Assembly (NCBI RefSeq): GCF_023278565.1
Contig: NC_064675.1
Coordinates: 2,852,001 to 2,916,000, forward strand
Length of the DNA stretch: 64,000 nucleotides
Direction: 5' to 3'
Source: Colletotrichum lupini
Taxonomy: Eukaryota; Ascomycota; Sordariomycetes; Glomerellales; Glomerellaceae
In this document: positions 12,630 through 25,155 of the stretch, piece after piece
Layout: each line of letters begins with the position of its first letter
How positions within the stretch are numbered: the stretch's first letter is position 1
Position numbers and translations under genes: made by a program
The notes under the pieces: model-generated
What the model saw: the letters and a program-made list of their open reading frames with translations, nothing else
The model's database searches: none
What the model was told of the DNA's origin: nothing

Positions 12630-13693
12630 GCAACCAACAAAACCAAAACTTATCAAGTGTCCAACTTTTGCCCGGACAAACTTCTTCTGTACAGACCGGT
12701 TCCCGCTGTACAAACCACTCAGCATTTTTCTCAACATGGCATGGCGTTCGACGACACACACTTTTATACCCTGCGCACCGGGATGACCTTCTGTCCTTTG
12801 CATGGTCCATACACACGGGGATTTTATCACCGCCTGTGGAGTTACCGCGCATCGGCATCGGGAAATGGCTCGGGGCGCAACTCTTACGTACATAAACTTA
12901 ACGACTACTCCCGGGAAGCCCGTCTCGCGGTGTGAACGAAACCAGGAATCACCGTGTGGTGAAGGCGAATGCCGGGTTGTAGAATATTTGTATATTCTAA
13001 TGCTGTATAATTTCCTTCTGTCCTCTAAACAATTCAAAGCAAATGATGACCCATGGCTTCTCGCATGCCCCAGTGCTACCCCGAGTCTGTCGATCCTGTG
13101 AGACCGTGTGCCGCCCTACGTTACATCCACCCCGCATTGGCAATATTTGCCGGAGGTCCGACGTCAATGTTTATTGTCATTGGGCTAGTAGCCGCTCCTG
13201 CGGCACGGTACCTCAAAATGCGGTAGGCTGCAGAGAAGCAGCTTCAATCGACGAACCGGCTTGTTTCGCAGTTGGTGTTTGGGGGGGAAGCGTTTGGACC
13301 ATGGGATCGGTAAGCAAATGATTTGCGACGATCACCCATCAAAATCCCCCGACTCGTGCTCCAACAAACGGACGCGATACTGGCCCGATCCCGGCACCGC
13401 TGGGTACGGACCACCCTATTGTCTCCACTCATCGCCGGATCTCGCCGGATAATCGCAGCGGTTGTCGGCTGTGCTACGGACGACGCGCATCGCCGTGTTG
13501 AACCTCATCCGACCAGTGAGGGTCTGCGGTTTGGGATAGTGAGTGGATCATTATGGTGTCCTCGTGAAAGAAATGACAAGGCTTCTGATTTGATGTTGAT
13601 TATATCTAGAAGAGACTTTCCTGCTCCCAATTTGCGAGCAGTGCGACAACGTCAATCCGCAGCGTAAAGTGTGTAATAGACAGACCTCTCGCG
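12630..13693. other. Intergenic between membrane-protein gene and sulfatase gene
   Basis: Holds the 3' end of the upstream gene and the promoter of the sulfatase. No supported gene, repeat or clear regulatory motif is seen. The 12657-13101 frames are short, overlapping and without domain. Confidence 0.5.
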
Positions 13694-15392
13694 ATGGCAC
13701 CCTCGTCAGATATCCCACCTCCGTATGAACAGCCTGCGAAGCCCAGCGGGCTCAAGGTGGACAAGCCAAATTTCATCATCTTCATGCCGGACCAGCTTCG
13801 CTACGACTCACTCGGCTGCAATGGCAACAAGGTCACGCATCACCCTCCCCTCAAAAGTGAACCATCGTTGCAACATCACTAACGTTCTGACAGACCGTAA
13901 AGACGCCCAACATTGACCGCTTCGCGGCCGAGGGCACCCGCTTCACAAACTGCTTCGTCCAGGCCTCCGTCTGCACGCAGTCCCGGTGCAGCATGTTCAC
14001 GGGCAACTACCCGCACGTCACGGGCCACCGCTCCCTCGAGAACCTCATCAAGCCGTGGGAGCCCAACCTCTTTCGTTCGCTCAAGGAAAAAGGAGGGTAC
14101 CACGTCGCGTGCCTCGCGCCGAGGGGCGATACCTTTGCGCCGACGGTGACGGAGCTGTCGCTGGATGAGTATGGGTTCCTCGAGACGCCCGAGTTCGTGC
14201 CGCGGTTCGCGGGTGGCGGGAACAAGGAGCCCGAGGATAAGGAGGATATCTGGAAGAGGCTGTTTTACAAGGGATTGAGAAATAATGAGGAGGCGATGGA
14301 TTATGATGATGCTGTTGTAAAGGGCGCGTTGAAGTGGTTGGAGTGTCCGCCGACGGATAAGCCTTGGGTGTTGTTCATGCCGCTTATTTTCCCGCATTGT
14401 CCTTTTCAGGTGGAGGAGCCGTATTTTTCAATGTATGATCGCGGTGAGATGGGTGTGCCTACGAAGCCAGACGATAAGGTGAGTGCACTCCTGGGGGACG
14501 CCAGAGACTATCGCAGCTAACGGACTATTATCAGACCGGCTACGAGCCACGCTACATGCAGCTCAACCGCGAGCGCTACGGTACCCACCGCGCGACGCCC
14601 GAGATCTGGGCCGAGGTGATGGCGACCTACTACGGCATGATCTCCCGTCTCGACGACCAATTCGGGCGCGTCGTGGACAAGACGAAGGCGCTGGGCCACT
14701 GGGACTCGACGGTGACGCTGTTCTTCACGGATCACGGGGAGTACCTCGGCGACCACGGCATGATTGAGAAGTGGCCGTCGGGCCTCTCGGACTCGCTGAC
14801 CCACGAGCCGCTGATCGTCGGCGGCTGCGGGCTGCCGCGGGGCGCGGTGTACGACGAGATGGCGGAGATGGTGGACCTAGTCCCGACGGTGCTGCAGTTT
14901 GCGGGTATCGGGGAGCATTTTCCTCACTGCGGCGTCTCGCTCGCGGAGGTGTTGACCTCGGCGGACGCTACGATGAAGCACAAGGAGTTTGCCTTTTCCG
15001 AGGGCGGGTTCCTGACGAGCGAGGAGCCGCTGCTGGAGCAGGCACCGTACCCGTACGATATCAAAGCCGCCTTGCAGCACGAGGACACGACGATTGTTGG
15101 CAAGAGCGTGGCGTGCCGGGACAAGGAGTGGACGTTCGTGTATCGGCTGTACGAGCCGGCGGAGCTGTATGATCGGGCTGGGGACCCGGGAGAGCTGCAT
15201 AACCTGGCTGAGGTGGGCGAGTATCAAGAGGTGAGGAGGCGGATGGAAGGGGTTGTGTTGCGGTGGATGGTGGCGAGTAGTGATTTCTTGCCATGGCAGA
15301 AGGACCCGAGGTTTCCTGCTGTGGACATGAAGAGTGTTGCGGATCAGTTTAGGAGACGGGGCGGACGGTTGGAGAAGGACGTTAAGTGTTGA
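13694..15392 (+). CDS. Sulfatase (arylsulfatase/choline-sulfatase-like)
   Basis: Three exons: 13694-13831, 13894-14478 and 14535-15392, giving 526 residues. Introns are 62 bp (13832-13893, branch CACTAAC at 13877, acceptor GACAG; donor GTCACG is weak) and 56 bp (14479-14534, donor GTGAGT). Both are phase 0. Type I sulfatases hydrolyse sulfate esters using a formylglycine made from an active-site Cys. Here the signature is CTQSRCSMFTG with Cys73. Other landmarks are PNFIIFMPDQLRYDSLG (25-41; metal-ligand Asp33), TPNIDRFAAEGTRF (50-63) and FFTDHGEYLGDHG in exon 3 (Asp-His metal site). Length fits the family. No signal peptide, so it probably acts in the cytosol, in sulfur scavenging or turnover of organic sulfates. 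The exact substrate cannot be read from sequence. Confidence 0.92.
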
Positions 15393-17622
15393 TTTGATTA
15401 TGGTAGAAGTCGCTATTGATGTGATCAATTCGCCGAATGAAGCGACCCGCAGACACCGGTGCTCCGAACATGATCTCCACCTTTCGCCGGGCTCACTTTC
15501 GGGGTGGGTCATGGTCGTCCCCGCGGCCGGAGACTTTTTCCGTTGGGTTCCGGCTCTGGTTTCGGCTCGACCCTTTTTTCTAAACGCGACACGGAACATG
15601 CCAATCCAAAACATCGGCCTCACGGAAACCCGACGGCTGGGACTCGAGAGGTCTGGATTCTTCACTTTGCTCCACTATATAAGGTCGTCGACGCCCCCCT
15701 CCTCCCACCACCGTCCGGTCGCTGGCGGGCAGCTGAGATGTGATTTGTGTTCCTTGTCGCCGGCTATTCGTACCTCGTACGGTGAGATCCGCTGGATAGG
15801 ACGGCACCTGCAGGTCTGCCCACGCCGTCCTGTGCGGTTCGGGACCTGTGCTGTGTGTTATGTTTTAGCCGCCACCGTGGGCGCAGGTGGCTCCCGCGTC
15901 GTCGCAAGTTTCCTCGACACATGTGCGGTAGCATCTATTCTGGGCAGCTGCACGACAATATGTTTACGGGCAGGCATTCTTGGTCATCAAAATGTTCCAT
16001 CTGCACATGTCCCCAGCGGGGCAGCCAAGGCAGCATCCACAGGCGAGAATGTGAAGCCCGTCCCACTCCATAGTCCGCGGGCTCAGGTTGGCTCGACTGA
16101 GGCAGAGAAAGGTAAGTCAATCCTGACGACACTCACCAAAAAAGGCCACGGCTAAAAGGTGGCCGCGGCCACCACCATCTCCTGCAAGCGTACCTAAATT
16201 TTAACTCTAACCCACTTGCTGTTATCCCTTCTTGTGCCTGACATTCTCCCACAGAATCGGTTTGGAAACACTCCACAACCGCCATGCAAGAGAAGGTAGT
16301 TTGCTGGGGACCCTATGGCCAACTAGCCAAGGGGTTCATACCTACATACGGACCACTGGAGCAGGCTACTACTTGTCAACGGCGCCGTGTTACCAACAAA
16401 ATAGTGGCAGGCCAAGGCTCTCCCGCTGATCGGCGTGTGTCAGTTGTTTTGTCTGACCTCCAAACCCGGGCCCCATTCCGTTTTGTCTGCAACGCCACCC
16501 CTTTTTTCTTCCGCCCACCATCGCTTTACGGGGAGTGCTGGGGTGCACTCGAGAACTCAACCCCAGCGTCCTGCAACACATCTGACACGAGCGCACAACC
16601 CCCTTGAACGCCCATCAACGAGGATCTTGACACAAGAAACAATCGCAGCGCTGCAACCTAGCGCCATCCTTTCCGTCCCCCCCTTTTCTTATGATCCTAC
16701 ATACCTTACCAGCGAGCATCAATCATCAAACAGCGCCAATGTCCAATTGGGTCGCGGGAAGGGGCTACAGGGGATCGTCGTCCTTCGCACCATGAGTCGC
16801 TTAACCCTTCCTCGTTACAAGACAACCTTACTAAAGTTACCGAGGGTTACATTCGTCAAAAGTCTTGTTTCTCTCCATCCTGGGGTTCGCCATGGGCCAT
16901 GGTCCACCGTCCATACTCCAATGATCCCATGGGTGATGGACCAGGGAAAAAAGACAAGAAAAAGAAGTGTCAGACGGAACCCGTGGACAGCTTCAATGAC
17001 AACTCAGAGTTCCAACGCAATCGACCATTCACACAAACATCCAGACCTCGAGACAGGGATCCGGGCCCCAAGAAGCTCGCGGACCTTGTCACGTCTTTCC
17101 CGCAAACCCCATCACCATCCGTTCTATAGTCTATGGGGTCTGTAGGCTGTGAGGTGTGAGTTATCCCTCCTCCTCCACCCATGCTCCAATCCTGTTGCTC
17201 CCCCGCGAGCATCCCAAACGCTGGTCCAGCCAGCGCCGAGAGCTCGAACCCCGTCCCGCGCATGCATGCATTTCCAAAGAAGAGTCGAAGCGCCCAGGGT
17301 TTGCTTCTGAAGCTTGCTCAAGTTTTCCGTGCTTGCTTATTGCGTGCCGTATCTTGCCATATTGTGTGTCGAGCGGTGCGGATACTTAATATCTATTCGT
17401 CCCACTTTCAATCATTCGAGCTGTGCCGGGAGTCCGATTATCATAGATCAATGGGACGAAAGTGAGCGTGTGTTCAACTCTTCCTCTTCTCTTCTCCCAT
17501 TCCTTCTATTCTCCCTTTTCTACTGTTCATCTCGTCATTTTTCACTTCTATTCGCGCGTTGTGTAGATCACGACCCGAAAATCATCATTCTCTTCTAATA
17601 CACATATCTCTCCTCCATCACC
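15393..17622. other. Intergenic between sulfatase and SET-domain gene
   Basis: 2.2 kb without a supported gene. Two long frames (15334-16155 and 16435-17145) start from non-ATG or mid-sulfatase positions, lack domains and have no intron signals at their ends. 17470-17622 is a pyrimidine-rich leader directly before the SET gene ATG. Confidence 0.5.
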
Positions 17623-19076
17623 ATGAAGCCCTCACTTGCACTCCTGGGCGCCGGCTCCGCCCTCGCCTTCCGCGAATCCAAGGTCATCTCCTCGAGCTCC
17701 GGCGAGATCTGCATCTCCTCCCAGCTCCTCGCCGCCTCCTCCAACAACGGTCCCATCTGCCGCAACAAGGAAGACCTCCTCGGCGGCCGCGCCGACCAGT
17801 TCCCCTTCTCCTCGGCAGGAACCACATCCGCGCCCTCGGGCTCCGCGTGGACGCACACCTCGCCCTGCTTCAAAAACGGCACAGAGGCACCCGAATTCTG
17901 CATCTACCACGCGGCCAACTACGGCGGCAAAGGCATCTCCATCATCACCGACGCCGACCGCGCCGCCCACATCACCCGCAGCTGGGGCTTCACCAGGCCC
18001 GAGGAGCTCGAGGGCTCGAACCAGCCGCTGCCCAAGTTCGAGGTCGCCAAAGTGCCCGGCAAGGACTACGGCCTGGTCGCCTCGCTGCCCATCAAGCGGG
18101 GCGAGATCATCCTGCGCGAGACGGCGAGTCTGCTCATTGACTATGCGGCGTTTAGCCACATCCCGCCCGACGAGATGAAGAAGATGCAGGCCCACGCTGT
18201 GGATTTCCTGCAGTTCAAGCACCGCAGCCAGTGGCTCAACATGTCGAGCCACGGCTACCACGGCGACCACCTGTCCATGGTGGACAAGATCCTCGTGACC
18301 AACTCGTTTGATGTCGAGATGGACGATGCGAAGCGCGATGATGACTTTTACGCCGTCTTCGTGAACAGTAAGCTCCCCCCCTCCTCTGCCCCTATTTACC
18401 CTTTTCCCTGCTTCTCGTAGGTCCCTGCATGAGCAAACACGGCTAACACGGCACCCCAGCATCCCGCATGAACCACGACTGCCGCCCCAACGTAGACTAC
18501 TGGTTCGACCCGCGCACCCTCACCCAGCGCACCGTCGCCATCCGCGACATCATCCCCGGCGAGGAGCTCACCCTCTCCTACATCGACCTCATGCAGACCC
18601 GCGCCGCCCGCCGCGAGCGCCTGCACTCCACCTGGGGCTTCCACTGCTCCTGCCACCACTGCACGCAGCACCGCCTCAAGACGGACGAGTCGGACCGCCG
18701 CATCGAGCAGATCGCCTCCCTGCGGGAGGAGTTCAACGACTACACCCCCGCGTCCAGGGCGACCCCGCAGATGGCGGAGCTGCTGATCTCCCTGTATGAG
18801 CAGGAGCACAACTGGAGCCTGTTGACTGAGGCGTATACCCTCGCCGCGATCGAGTACAACGGCATCGGGGAGCCGTGGCTGGCGACAAAGTACGCGCGGA
18901 TGGCGGTCGAGTATGGGCTCACCACGCTGTGGGAGGGCCACGGGGATGTGATTGAGATGACCAAGCTTGCGGAGGACCCGTGGAGCCATTGGAGCTGGAT
19001 GCTGAGGACGCGCAAGAGGTACAGCTGGGGACCCGGGCCCAAGGTTGATTTGAACGATGACGACGATGATGAGTGA
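17623..19076 (+). CDS. SET-domain protein with signal-peptide-like N-terminus
   Basis: Two exons, 17623-18367 and 18460-19076, 453 residues. The 92 bp intron (donor GTAAGC, branch GCTAACA, acceptor CCCAG) splits a Thr codon directly before the SET signature. The first 16 residues (MKPSLALLGAGSALAF) look like a signal peptide. Residues about 57-95 contain spaced Cys. The SET domain begins near 148 (PGKDYGLVASLPIKRGEIIL) and has NHDCRPNVDY (253-262; NHxC motif) and GEELTLSYID (282-291; catalytic Tyr289). A post-SET cluster C311-x-C313-xx-C316 could bind zinc with Cys256. An acidic tail (DDDDDDE) ends the protein. The family contains lysine methyltransferases and 'SET domain protein 5'-like proteins; catalytic residues look intact, but the substrate is unknown. 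Confidence 0.9.
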
Positions 19077-20032
19077 GGTGTGTGGGGTCATTCTCGAGTG
19101 TTGCCCAAAGAAGCTCACTGTAGATGTGTACGTACGCGTGAGATGATTATATCTGGTTCATGGGATTTCAGGGTAATGGCGTCTGGGACAACATGGCGTT
19201 GGGGAATCTGGAGAGAGCTACTCTTTTCAGCATCAATAAGATGAAAAAAATCAAATGATTTCAAATCACTTCATATGACCTATGAGATGGTGAATGAGAA
19301 TGGCTATCTACCTAGTAAGTATGGACCTTCTGTGACGTATGTGAACGCATCTTGGCTCATTCATCTCGTGAGAGATCTCATTGTAAATCTATTACCTGCT
19401 TCTGAGCCTTGGATTTCATCTCTCATGAGAAAACTCATTGTAAATCTCACAGCTGCTTCCAAGACTCAGATGACACTCAGCCAATCATAACCAACATGAT
19501 TAAGCACCATCAGATTAAAGCCCACCCATACTCTGCATGTCATGCAAGTTTGAACCAGCCATCGAGGCGGTGTCAGCACTGGGCTACTGCTGGTCACAGC
19601 ACGTGTAGCAGAACCATCTCATCCTGAATCATGACACAAGACCGGGGAAACCCATCACGAAAACGAAGTCAAAAAGGAACAAAACAAAGAGACCAAGTGT
19701 TCGAATCGTGTATCGCTCAATCAACGTATCTACCAAGAGTCGCACCACTCTGGTATAGCCTCCCCTTCACCCCGCTGAGGTCTCGCCCTCATCCTGGCTT
19801 GAGTCTATTAATACTGCCCGCTTTCCCCTTCCCTGAGATATAATCATGACGCCGTGAAGAGCGGTTCCGGACCCTGGGTATCATGAACCAAGTGTAATGA
19901 GAGGAGTACCAAGGAGAAATGCCAAAAATCCTTCGAGAACGCCATAAGAACTCCGCCCTCCCAAAAGTCCCAAAAAGAAGAAGAGAGGAATGCACGCACT
20001 GAAGTCCCTCAATTCCGCAAAAGAAAGAGTGC
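19077..20032. other. Convergent 3' intergenic region
   Basis: Lies between the ends of the SET gene (+) and the F-box gene (-). No gene seen. It contains the 55 bp tandem duplication listed separately. Confidence 0.6.
19361..19470. repeat. Imperfect 55 bp tandem duplication
   Basis: Copy 1 (19361-19415) and copy 2 (19416-19470) both start TCATCTC, share CTCATTGTAAATCT and end near CTGCTTC. They differ by substitutions and small gaps, so the duplication is old. Non-coding. Confidence 0.6.
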
Positions 20033-21549
20033 TCAAAAAGTGAGCGATGGCAGAAGAGGAGCTTTACCGTCAGTATGCCAAGCCCTAGTGATGATGCGAA
20101 CTTCGAGCTTCCTCTCCTGCCGGGCCGCCACCTCGACCCACGCCTCCACCGTTCGCTCCCATGGCCTGAATTCGAAGGTGCTCGTCCAGGTCAAGTAGGC
20201 CTTATCGTCGTCCTCGATTTTGTACTCGAGCTCATGCTTGCCTGCCCACATTAGAGGCCGCTGCTTGATGGTCATGTGCTTCAGTTGGGGCATCGTAGAC
20301 GCCATCCGGGCGGCGGCGAGGGAAACATTCTGGCGGAAATCGACTAGCTCCGAGGATTCATTGATATCGTCGCTCTGCTTGTGCCACTCTGTATTGTACC
20401 AGATGGATCCATAAGAGATGTAGAGAGTCTTGAGCAGCCAGAACTCTGGGTGATACGAGCGGTTCGCCAGGAACGGCTCGGTATCGTCCGTCCCCATGGG
20501 CCAGTGAGGACGCAAGAATTCTCTGATACGCACGACGTTGGTGACGCTGAGCTCCTTGAGATGCTGAGCGGCACGCCGGAGCTTTTCACAGAGCTTGGCA
20601 CCGCTGTCGCCTTCAGCAAGCGTCTCGTGGGGGATCTGGCGCCACGACGATATTGTATTGGACATGATGGTGAGGGATTCCAGTGAGGTGGGCCACTTTG
20701 TCATGGAACCGGCGAATTCTGGCCAGTGTTAGTGAGGGGGACCTGGAGGGTATCAACATCATCATGGAACGCACGGTTGAAGTGGATTTTGCGGGTTTCC
20801 TTCTTGCGGTCCCTGGTGATGTCGAAATTGGCTGTTCGCAACCCGGGCAGCCGGGCGATGATGTCGGCATGAGCAGCGGGCATTAGTGCCCGGTGATTCT
20901 GAGGGCTCACTGTGAATGACCTTATCACCTTAACCACAGGCAGGCGGTTGACCCGGTCAAACTCCTCATCCTGGCCGACGAAATCGATCCAAGAGTCCGC
21001 GAAACGCTTTTCGCCGATATCTTTGATATTCCACCTGCGTCGTTGCCATAACTCAAAGTTGGCGTTGCGGAGGTCGCTGGGTGAAGAGATGCTTAGTGAG
21101 AAATCGATGCCGTCGCGGGTGGAATCCTCCTGTGTCCAGCAATGCATGATGCCAAACAGACGGTAAAATGCAAGAGTAAAGCACGAGTTATTCTCGGCCT
21201 TGTCCTCCCAGGTCTCCTTCTTTTCGCAGGGATCATTGTCGTAGGCGGGCAGGTCGACGTGTAGGTTGATCCGCTGGACGAGTTTGCGGCGAGAGCCAAC
21301 CATGGATGACTCAAAGTCGTCCAGGTTGGCCAGGGTGACTTTGAGGACGGAAAAGTTGGAACGCTCGACGATGGCCTGCCACTCCTTGCAGACCAAGGCG
21401 TAGTCGGCGAGGGAATCGGACTCATCGCCGTAGCGGCAGTCAGCGACAACACACTCAACAACGGCTGTACGGAGTTCTGGCGGTAAGCGACAGAACCTGT
21501 CCATTCTGCTCGCGGGCACCTCCAATACCGATACTCCGGAAGCGGACAT
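20033..21549 (-). CDS. F-box protein
   Basis: Minus strand, two exons: 21549-20775 and 20718-20033, 486 residues. The 56 bp intron (20774-20719; donor GTGCGT, branch CACTAAC, acceptor GGCCAG) joins ...KIHFNQ to FAGSMTKWPTSLESL, which removes the stop seen in the unspliced frame. The N-terminus has an F-box-like segment: MDRFCRLPPELRTAVVECV (about 16-34) followed by SLADYALVCKEWQAIVERSN (46-65), with Leu-Pro, the conserved Val-Cys-Lys-Trp and expected spacing. The remaining 400 residues have irregular leucine-rich stretches (LPGLRTANF, MPQLKHMTI) typical of the fungal F-box proteins whose substrate-binding part is too divergent to classify. Expected role: substrate receptor of an SCF ubiquitin ligase through Skp1. 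The substrate is unknown. Confidence 0.82.
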
Positions 21550-23280
21550 GGTGGAAGGTGAGAGAGATGAATGAAAAAAAGACTGTTTTGCCCGGCAAAA
21601 AGAACGAGTGAGGTTACGGGATGAGACGGCACGACGTTGACTTGAGTTCGGCTGTAGCCCGCCCAGTCCGCTGAGGCTGCAGTCGGTAACTGTCGGTCAG
21701 AGCAAGGTCAGGTAGGGCGTTGGCTTGGGTTGGGTAGGGGCGGGGAGGAGCGCACCTGATCAGAATGGGAAGGAGGGGACAGAAGGGTACATGTCGAGCC
21801 GCGAGGGTTTGGCCTGGCAGGAAGTACAGGATGTGTTACTCAGATGGACGAAACCTCGAAGTACCCGTCCGCTCGTTAGTTAGCGGTGATGTGACTGGGT
21901 GGTGGTACTTTGTAATATTCGGGTAGTAAGGAAGGTAGTCACGAAACCTGGGACGAATGGCGGGTGCGGGGTGTCACGGGCAGTTGCTTGTTGGAGGTGG
22001 CGGATGGCAGATGGCGCCGGATGGCCTTGGGGATGAATCTGTACACGAAGCAATTGTTCTGCCGTTCTCTTTGAACCCGTCGTCTTCAAATCTGCAAGAC
22101 GTTGCGTTTGTACGATGCTCCCAAATGAGATTCAAAGGCAAGGGAGACCGCCATATGAGTGAGAGGCGGTGATGGAGGGGTACGGTGTGCTCCCATCAAG
22201 GTACCTACGCGCCTGGACCAAGGTAAGGTAAGGTAATTAATTACCTTGGGATCTGTAATCGCTTCCCCAGTCGGGGTGTCTTATCGAAGTGCATCCCGCT
22301 ATCTCGGCATGCTCCACTTTCTCTATCGATAACAATTAACAGAAGGGATAGCGCGGGAACGATAAGACTTCCGTGGGGACACTTTGAGGGTGAGGTGGTT
22401 GACTTTCGGTCCCTCAGGATTCAGGTTTCTTCAGGGTCCATTCCCGTTCCCGCAGATGAAAGGGATGGGGACTGTCCATTTTCGTCGTCTGTTCGGATGC
22501 TTCCATTGTCAAGCATAAATTAAACACGAGTCGATCTTCCATCCGCAACCTGTTCTTCCATACCGTCTTAGGAATTTCCTGGGAATGAATTACTCACATC
22601 TCAGCCTGTCTCGTCGCAGGCCACTTCACCGCCAAGGCCTGGCCCCAGCCAGTGTTGCGGGCTGGAACCAGCCTGGTCTGGCGCGCTGTATTACCCGATG
22701 GCACCGGGTTTCACTGTGACTCTGGGCCACTGACATGTCTGCACCAACGACCTCCACCGGTCCTGGAGGCGGGGCCATCCTGAGGCTTCAGACCTGGCGG
22801 GACCTCTTCAGAATGCAGATTCCAGTGGGGTGAACCTGACCTGTAAAGTGTTCCAGCGGGATCCTCTCTGAATCAGGGCTAGTGCGGGGTTGCTGCTGCG
22901 CCCACTGCTGGCATTTCTGGTCCTGTCGTTGACTGCAATCGCCCGCCTCGATCCCCCCCCTTTCGTGGAGTGGTGAGCTGCTGGTGAGGTGCTAATTATA
23001 TTGCCTGGTGGAGAGAAATTGGAGTTGGAACCCTGCCGTGCCTGCCTAGGTCTGAAGTGTTCTCTCACGCCTTCCCTTCCGTCTCTCAGGTGCTGAAAGC
23101 TCCGATGACGAAACAAGAACTGGCGCAGTCAGTCTCTTTTCTTCTTTTCTTCTTTTCTTCACCTCATCTGCCCCCCCTCCTTCTGCCGTCTGCCGAGTGT
23201 TCATCAAGCCCAGACTTTTCTTCAACGACCATCGACCAACCCCTCCAATGTCACAGAGGTCGTTCGAGTAGTTGAACACC
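21550..23280. promoter_or_regulatory. Divergent promoter region (F-box gene / Ybp-like gene)
   Basis: 1.7 kb between two divergently transcribed genes, so it must hold both promoters. CT-rich tracts at 23115-23180 precede the Ybp-like ATG. One near-perfect palindrome lies at 22218-22249. No coding frame is supported. Confidence 0.6.
22218..22249. promoter_or_regulatory. 32 bp palindrome CCAAGGTAA...TTACCTTGG
   Basis: CCAAGGTAA at 22218-22226 is mirrored by TTACCTTGG at 22241-22249, with further AAGGTAAGGTAA repetition between. It could form a hairpin or bind a dimeric factor. GGTAAGG-type repeats recur elsewhere in intergenic parts of the window (26834-26854, 54664-54680), so this may only be a local expansion of a common genomic motif. 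Confidence 0.3.
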
Positions 23281-25155
23281 ATGATTGAAGCGACAAATCC
23301 TCCTCTTGCCATGGCCGACAAGCCCAGCGGCCTCCAGGCTCTGCGCGAGTCTAAGCCACCCGCCACAGACACCTTCACCTACCTGACCATCATTGGCGAG
23401 GTCCTCTCCCCCGAGATCCTGCCTGACCTGAACGAAATCCTCCAAGACACTCAGCTCACCCAGGATATCGGATGGGACTTGGTCGAGATGCTTGTGCCCG
23501 TTCAGGGCAGTCAGCAGTGCCTCGAGACCATTGCTCAGCTGGGCAACCCGCGCGAGGTCATTCTTAAGGTCCTCGAGGTTTTGGAAAAGACTGTCGAAGA
23601 GGCCACCGACGATGAAGACGATCCCGCGACGACGGCGACATTCGTTCACCTGGTCGGCATGTTGAGCATCCTCCACAAGCGATTGAACGTCGCGCGCCCC
23701 TCTCGCTTCGTTCACACAACCCTTCAGAGCGTCTACCGCACCTACCATCCCCGCAATCCCGAAATGACGGCTGCAGTCATCGCCCTCGTCCGCTCCCTCT
23801 CTGGCGATAAGCGCCCGCCGCTCCCTACCCGTCAGTCCAGCAACAAGCTCGACACTCCCTTTACGAAGAGCGATCCCACAAAACACGCACCGGACCCCGA
23901 GGCCGCACACAAGCAGCAGTTGGCGCCGACGGATCCTGACACGACCAAGAGACTGCTCCAGTCCTTCATTACCTGCATCATCGAGGCCTACGTCAACTGC
24001 ACCGGCATGGAATGGGCCTCTCGCCTGCTGGAATTCTACAACCCAGAGCGTGTCGTGATGCGCAAGAGCGTGTTGCGAGCCTTTAAGGAGGACGATGATC
24101 TCTTGGCGAGGGACGCTCTGGTTGGCCAATTAGTCGTATGTACCTTCGTCTGATGTTGCTCGGACGGACGAACTCGCTAACAAATAACCCAGGCACTTGC
24201 AGGAGATCTCGGCTTAAACAGAGTGCGTGCTCTTTCCGTCAAGGACATCTTTGAGGGCTCCATCCCCAACAGCCCGCTAGCAGTCGAGACCGATGACCTC
24301 AGCCCCGACAACATCAAGCTTTCCACCGGAGGTGTCTGGTGCCTGGTTGCATATTGGCTCTTCTCAGCAGAAGTTTTCGATGCGGACTACGAACAGGTCC
24401 AGATGACCATGTTCCCCGATCATGTCAAGCTTCTCGAAAATTTCTTTGGTGAAGACCCGCAGTCGCGCATCGTGGGAAACCCTGGCACCACCGAGGCTCT
24501 CGTCGTAATGGGACTCTGGCTAGAGAACTACAAGCGCATCTCACCGTCAGAAGGCGACTTCATGCCCTACCACCATCTTCTCACACTTGTCTCTGTGTTC
24601 CACCCGACACTATCAGTTCGAAATGTTTCGACAACCCTCGCGGGCCTCGTCCTGCATGACGACCCCGACGATAGCGACCGGCTCAAGATCTTGGAGGATC
24701 TCCTTGAGAACTGTATCTTCTCCGCTCTGCAGGCCTCTGCGGTGACGTGGTTGCGAGAAGAATTGATTGTGGCTCAAAAACGCAAGCTCACAAACAGATT
24801 CTCGACAACAGATGCAGTCGAGACTCTGCAATATGTCTTGTTCCCCAACATGGCATTCCTCAAAGAGCAGTCCGTTCCCGAAATCTGGGAATACTGGGTG
24901 CAAAACTTCCCCTTCCACCTGCAGGTTGCCAACTTTGCGTACTTCCTCTTCGCCGGCACCAGCTTCCAGCACTTGGTGCCGGCTAGCATGCCTGGCGCCG
25001 TGGAGCAGCGCTATGTTGAGCCTCTGCTACACGCCGTTAAGACTTTGCAGACGGCTCTGGAGAAGAAGGAAGTGGATGATCAGGGCCAGGGCGAGGAGGT
25101 TAAGACACAGCTCGACATTCTGACGATGCGGTTGAAGAGCTTGCCTCTGCAGTAA
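23281..25155 (+). CDS. Ybp1/Ybp2/glomulin (YAP-binding/ALF4) family protein
   Basis: Two exons, 23281-24135 and 24193-25155, 605 residues. The intron is 57 bp (donor GTATGT, branch CGCTAAC, acceptor CCCAG) and phase 0. The protein is almost entirely helical with Leu-rich repeats of HEAT-like character (for example EVLSPEILPDLNEILQDTQLTQDIGWDLVEMLVPV near 38-72; MLSILHKRL). Opening on the membrane-free, acidic 'TQDIGWDLVEMLVP' type block and ending in a predicted coiled coil is typical of the family that includes yeast Ybp1/Ybp2 and animal glomulin. Yeast Ybp1 helps peroxide activation of the Yap1 factor, Ybp2 acts at kinetochores and glomulin regulates a cullin ligase. Which of these applies cannot be told. 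The ATG at 23281 follows a GAACACC context; MADKP at 23311 is an alternative start. Confidence 0.72.

Noticed and set aside
15334..16155. 273-codon frame overlapping the sulfatase 3' end
   Set aside because: Begins inside the sulfatase coding exon in another phase; shadow plus chance extension.
16435..17145. 236-codon frame before the SET gene
   Set aside because: GTG start, Ser/Pro/Arg-rich chance composition, no domain.
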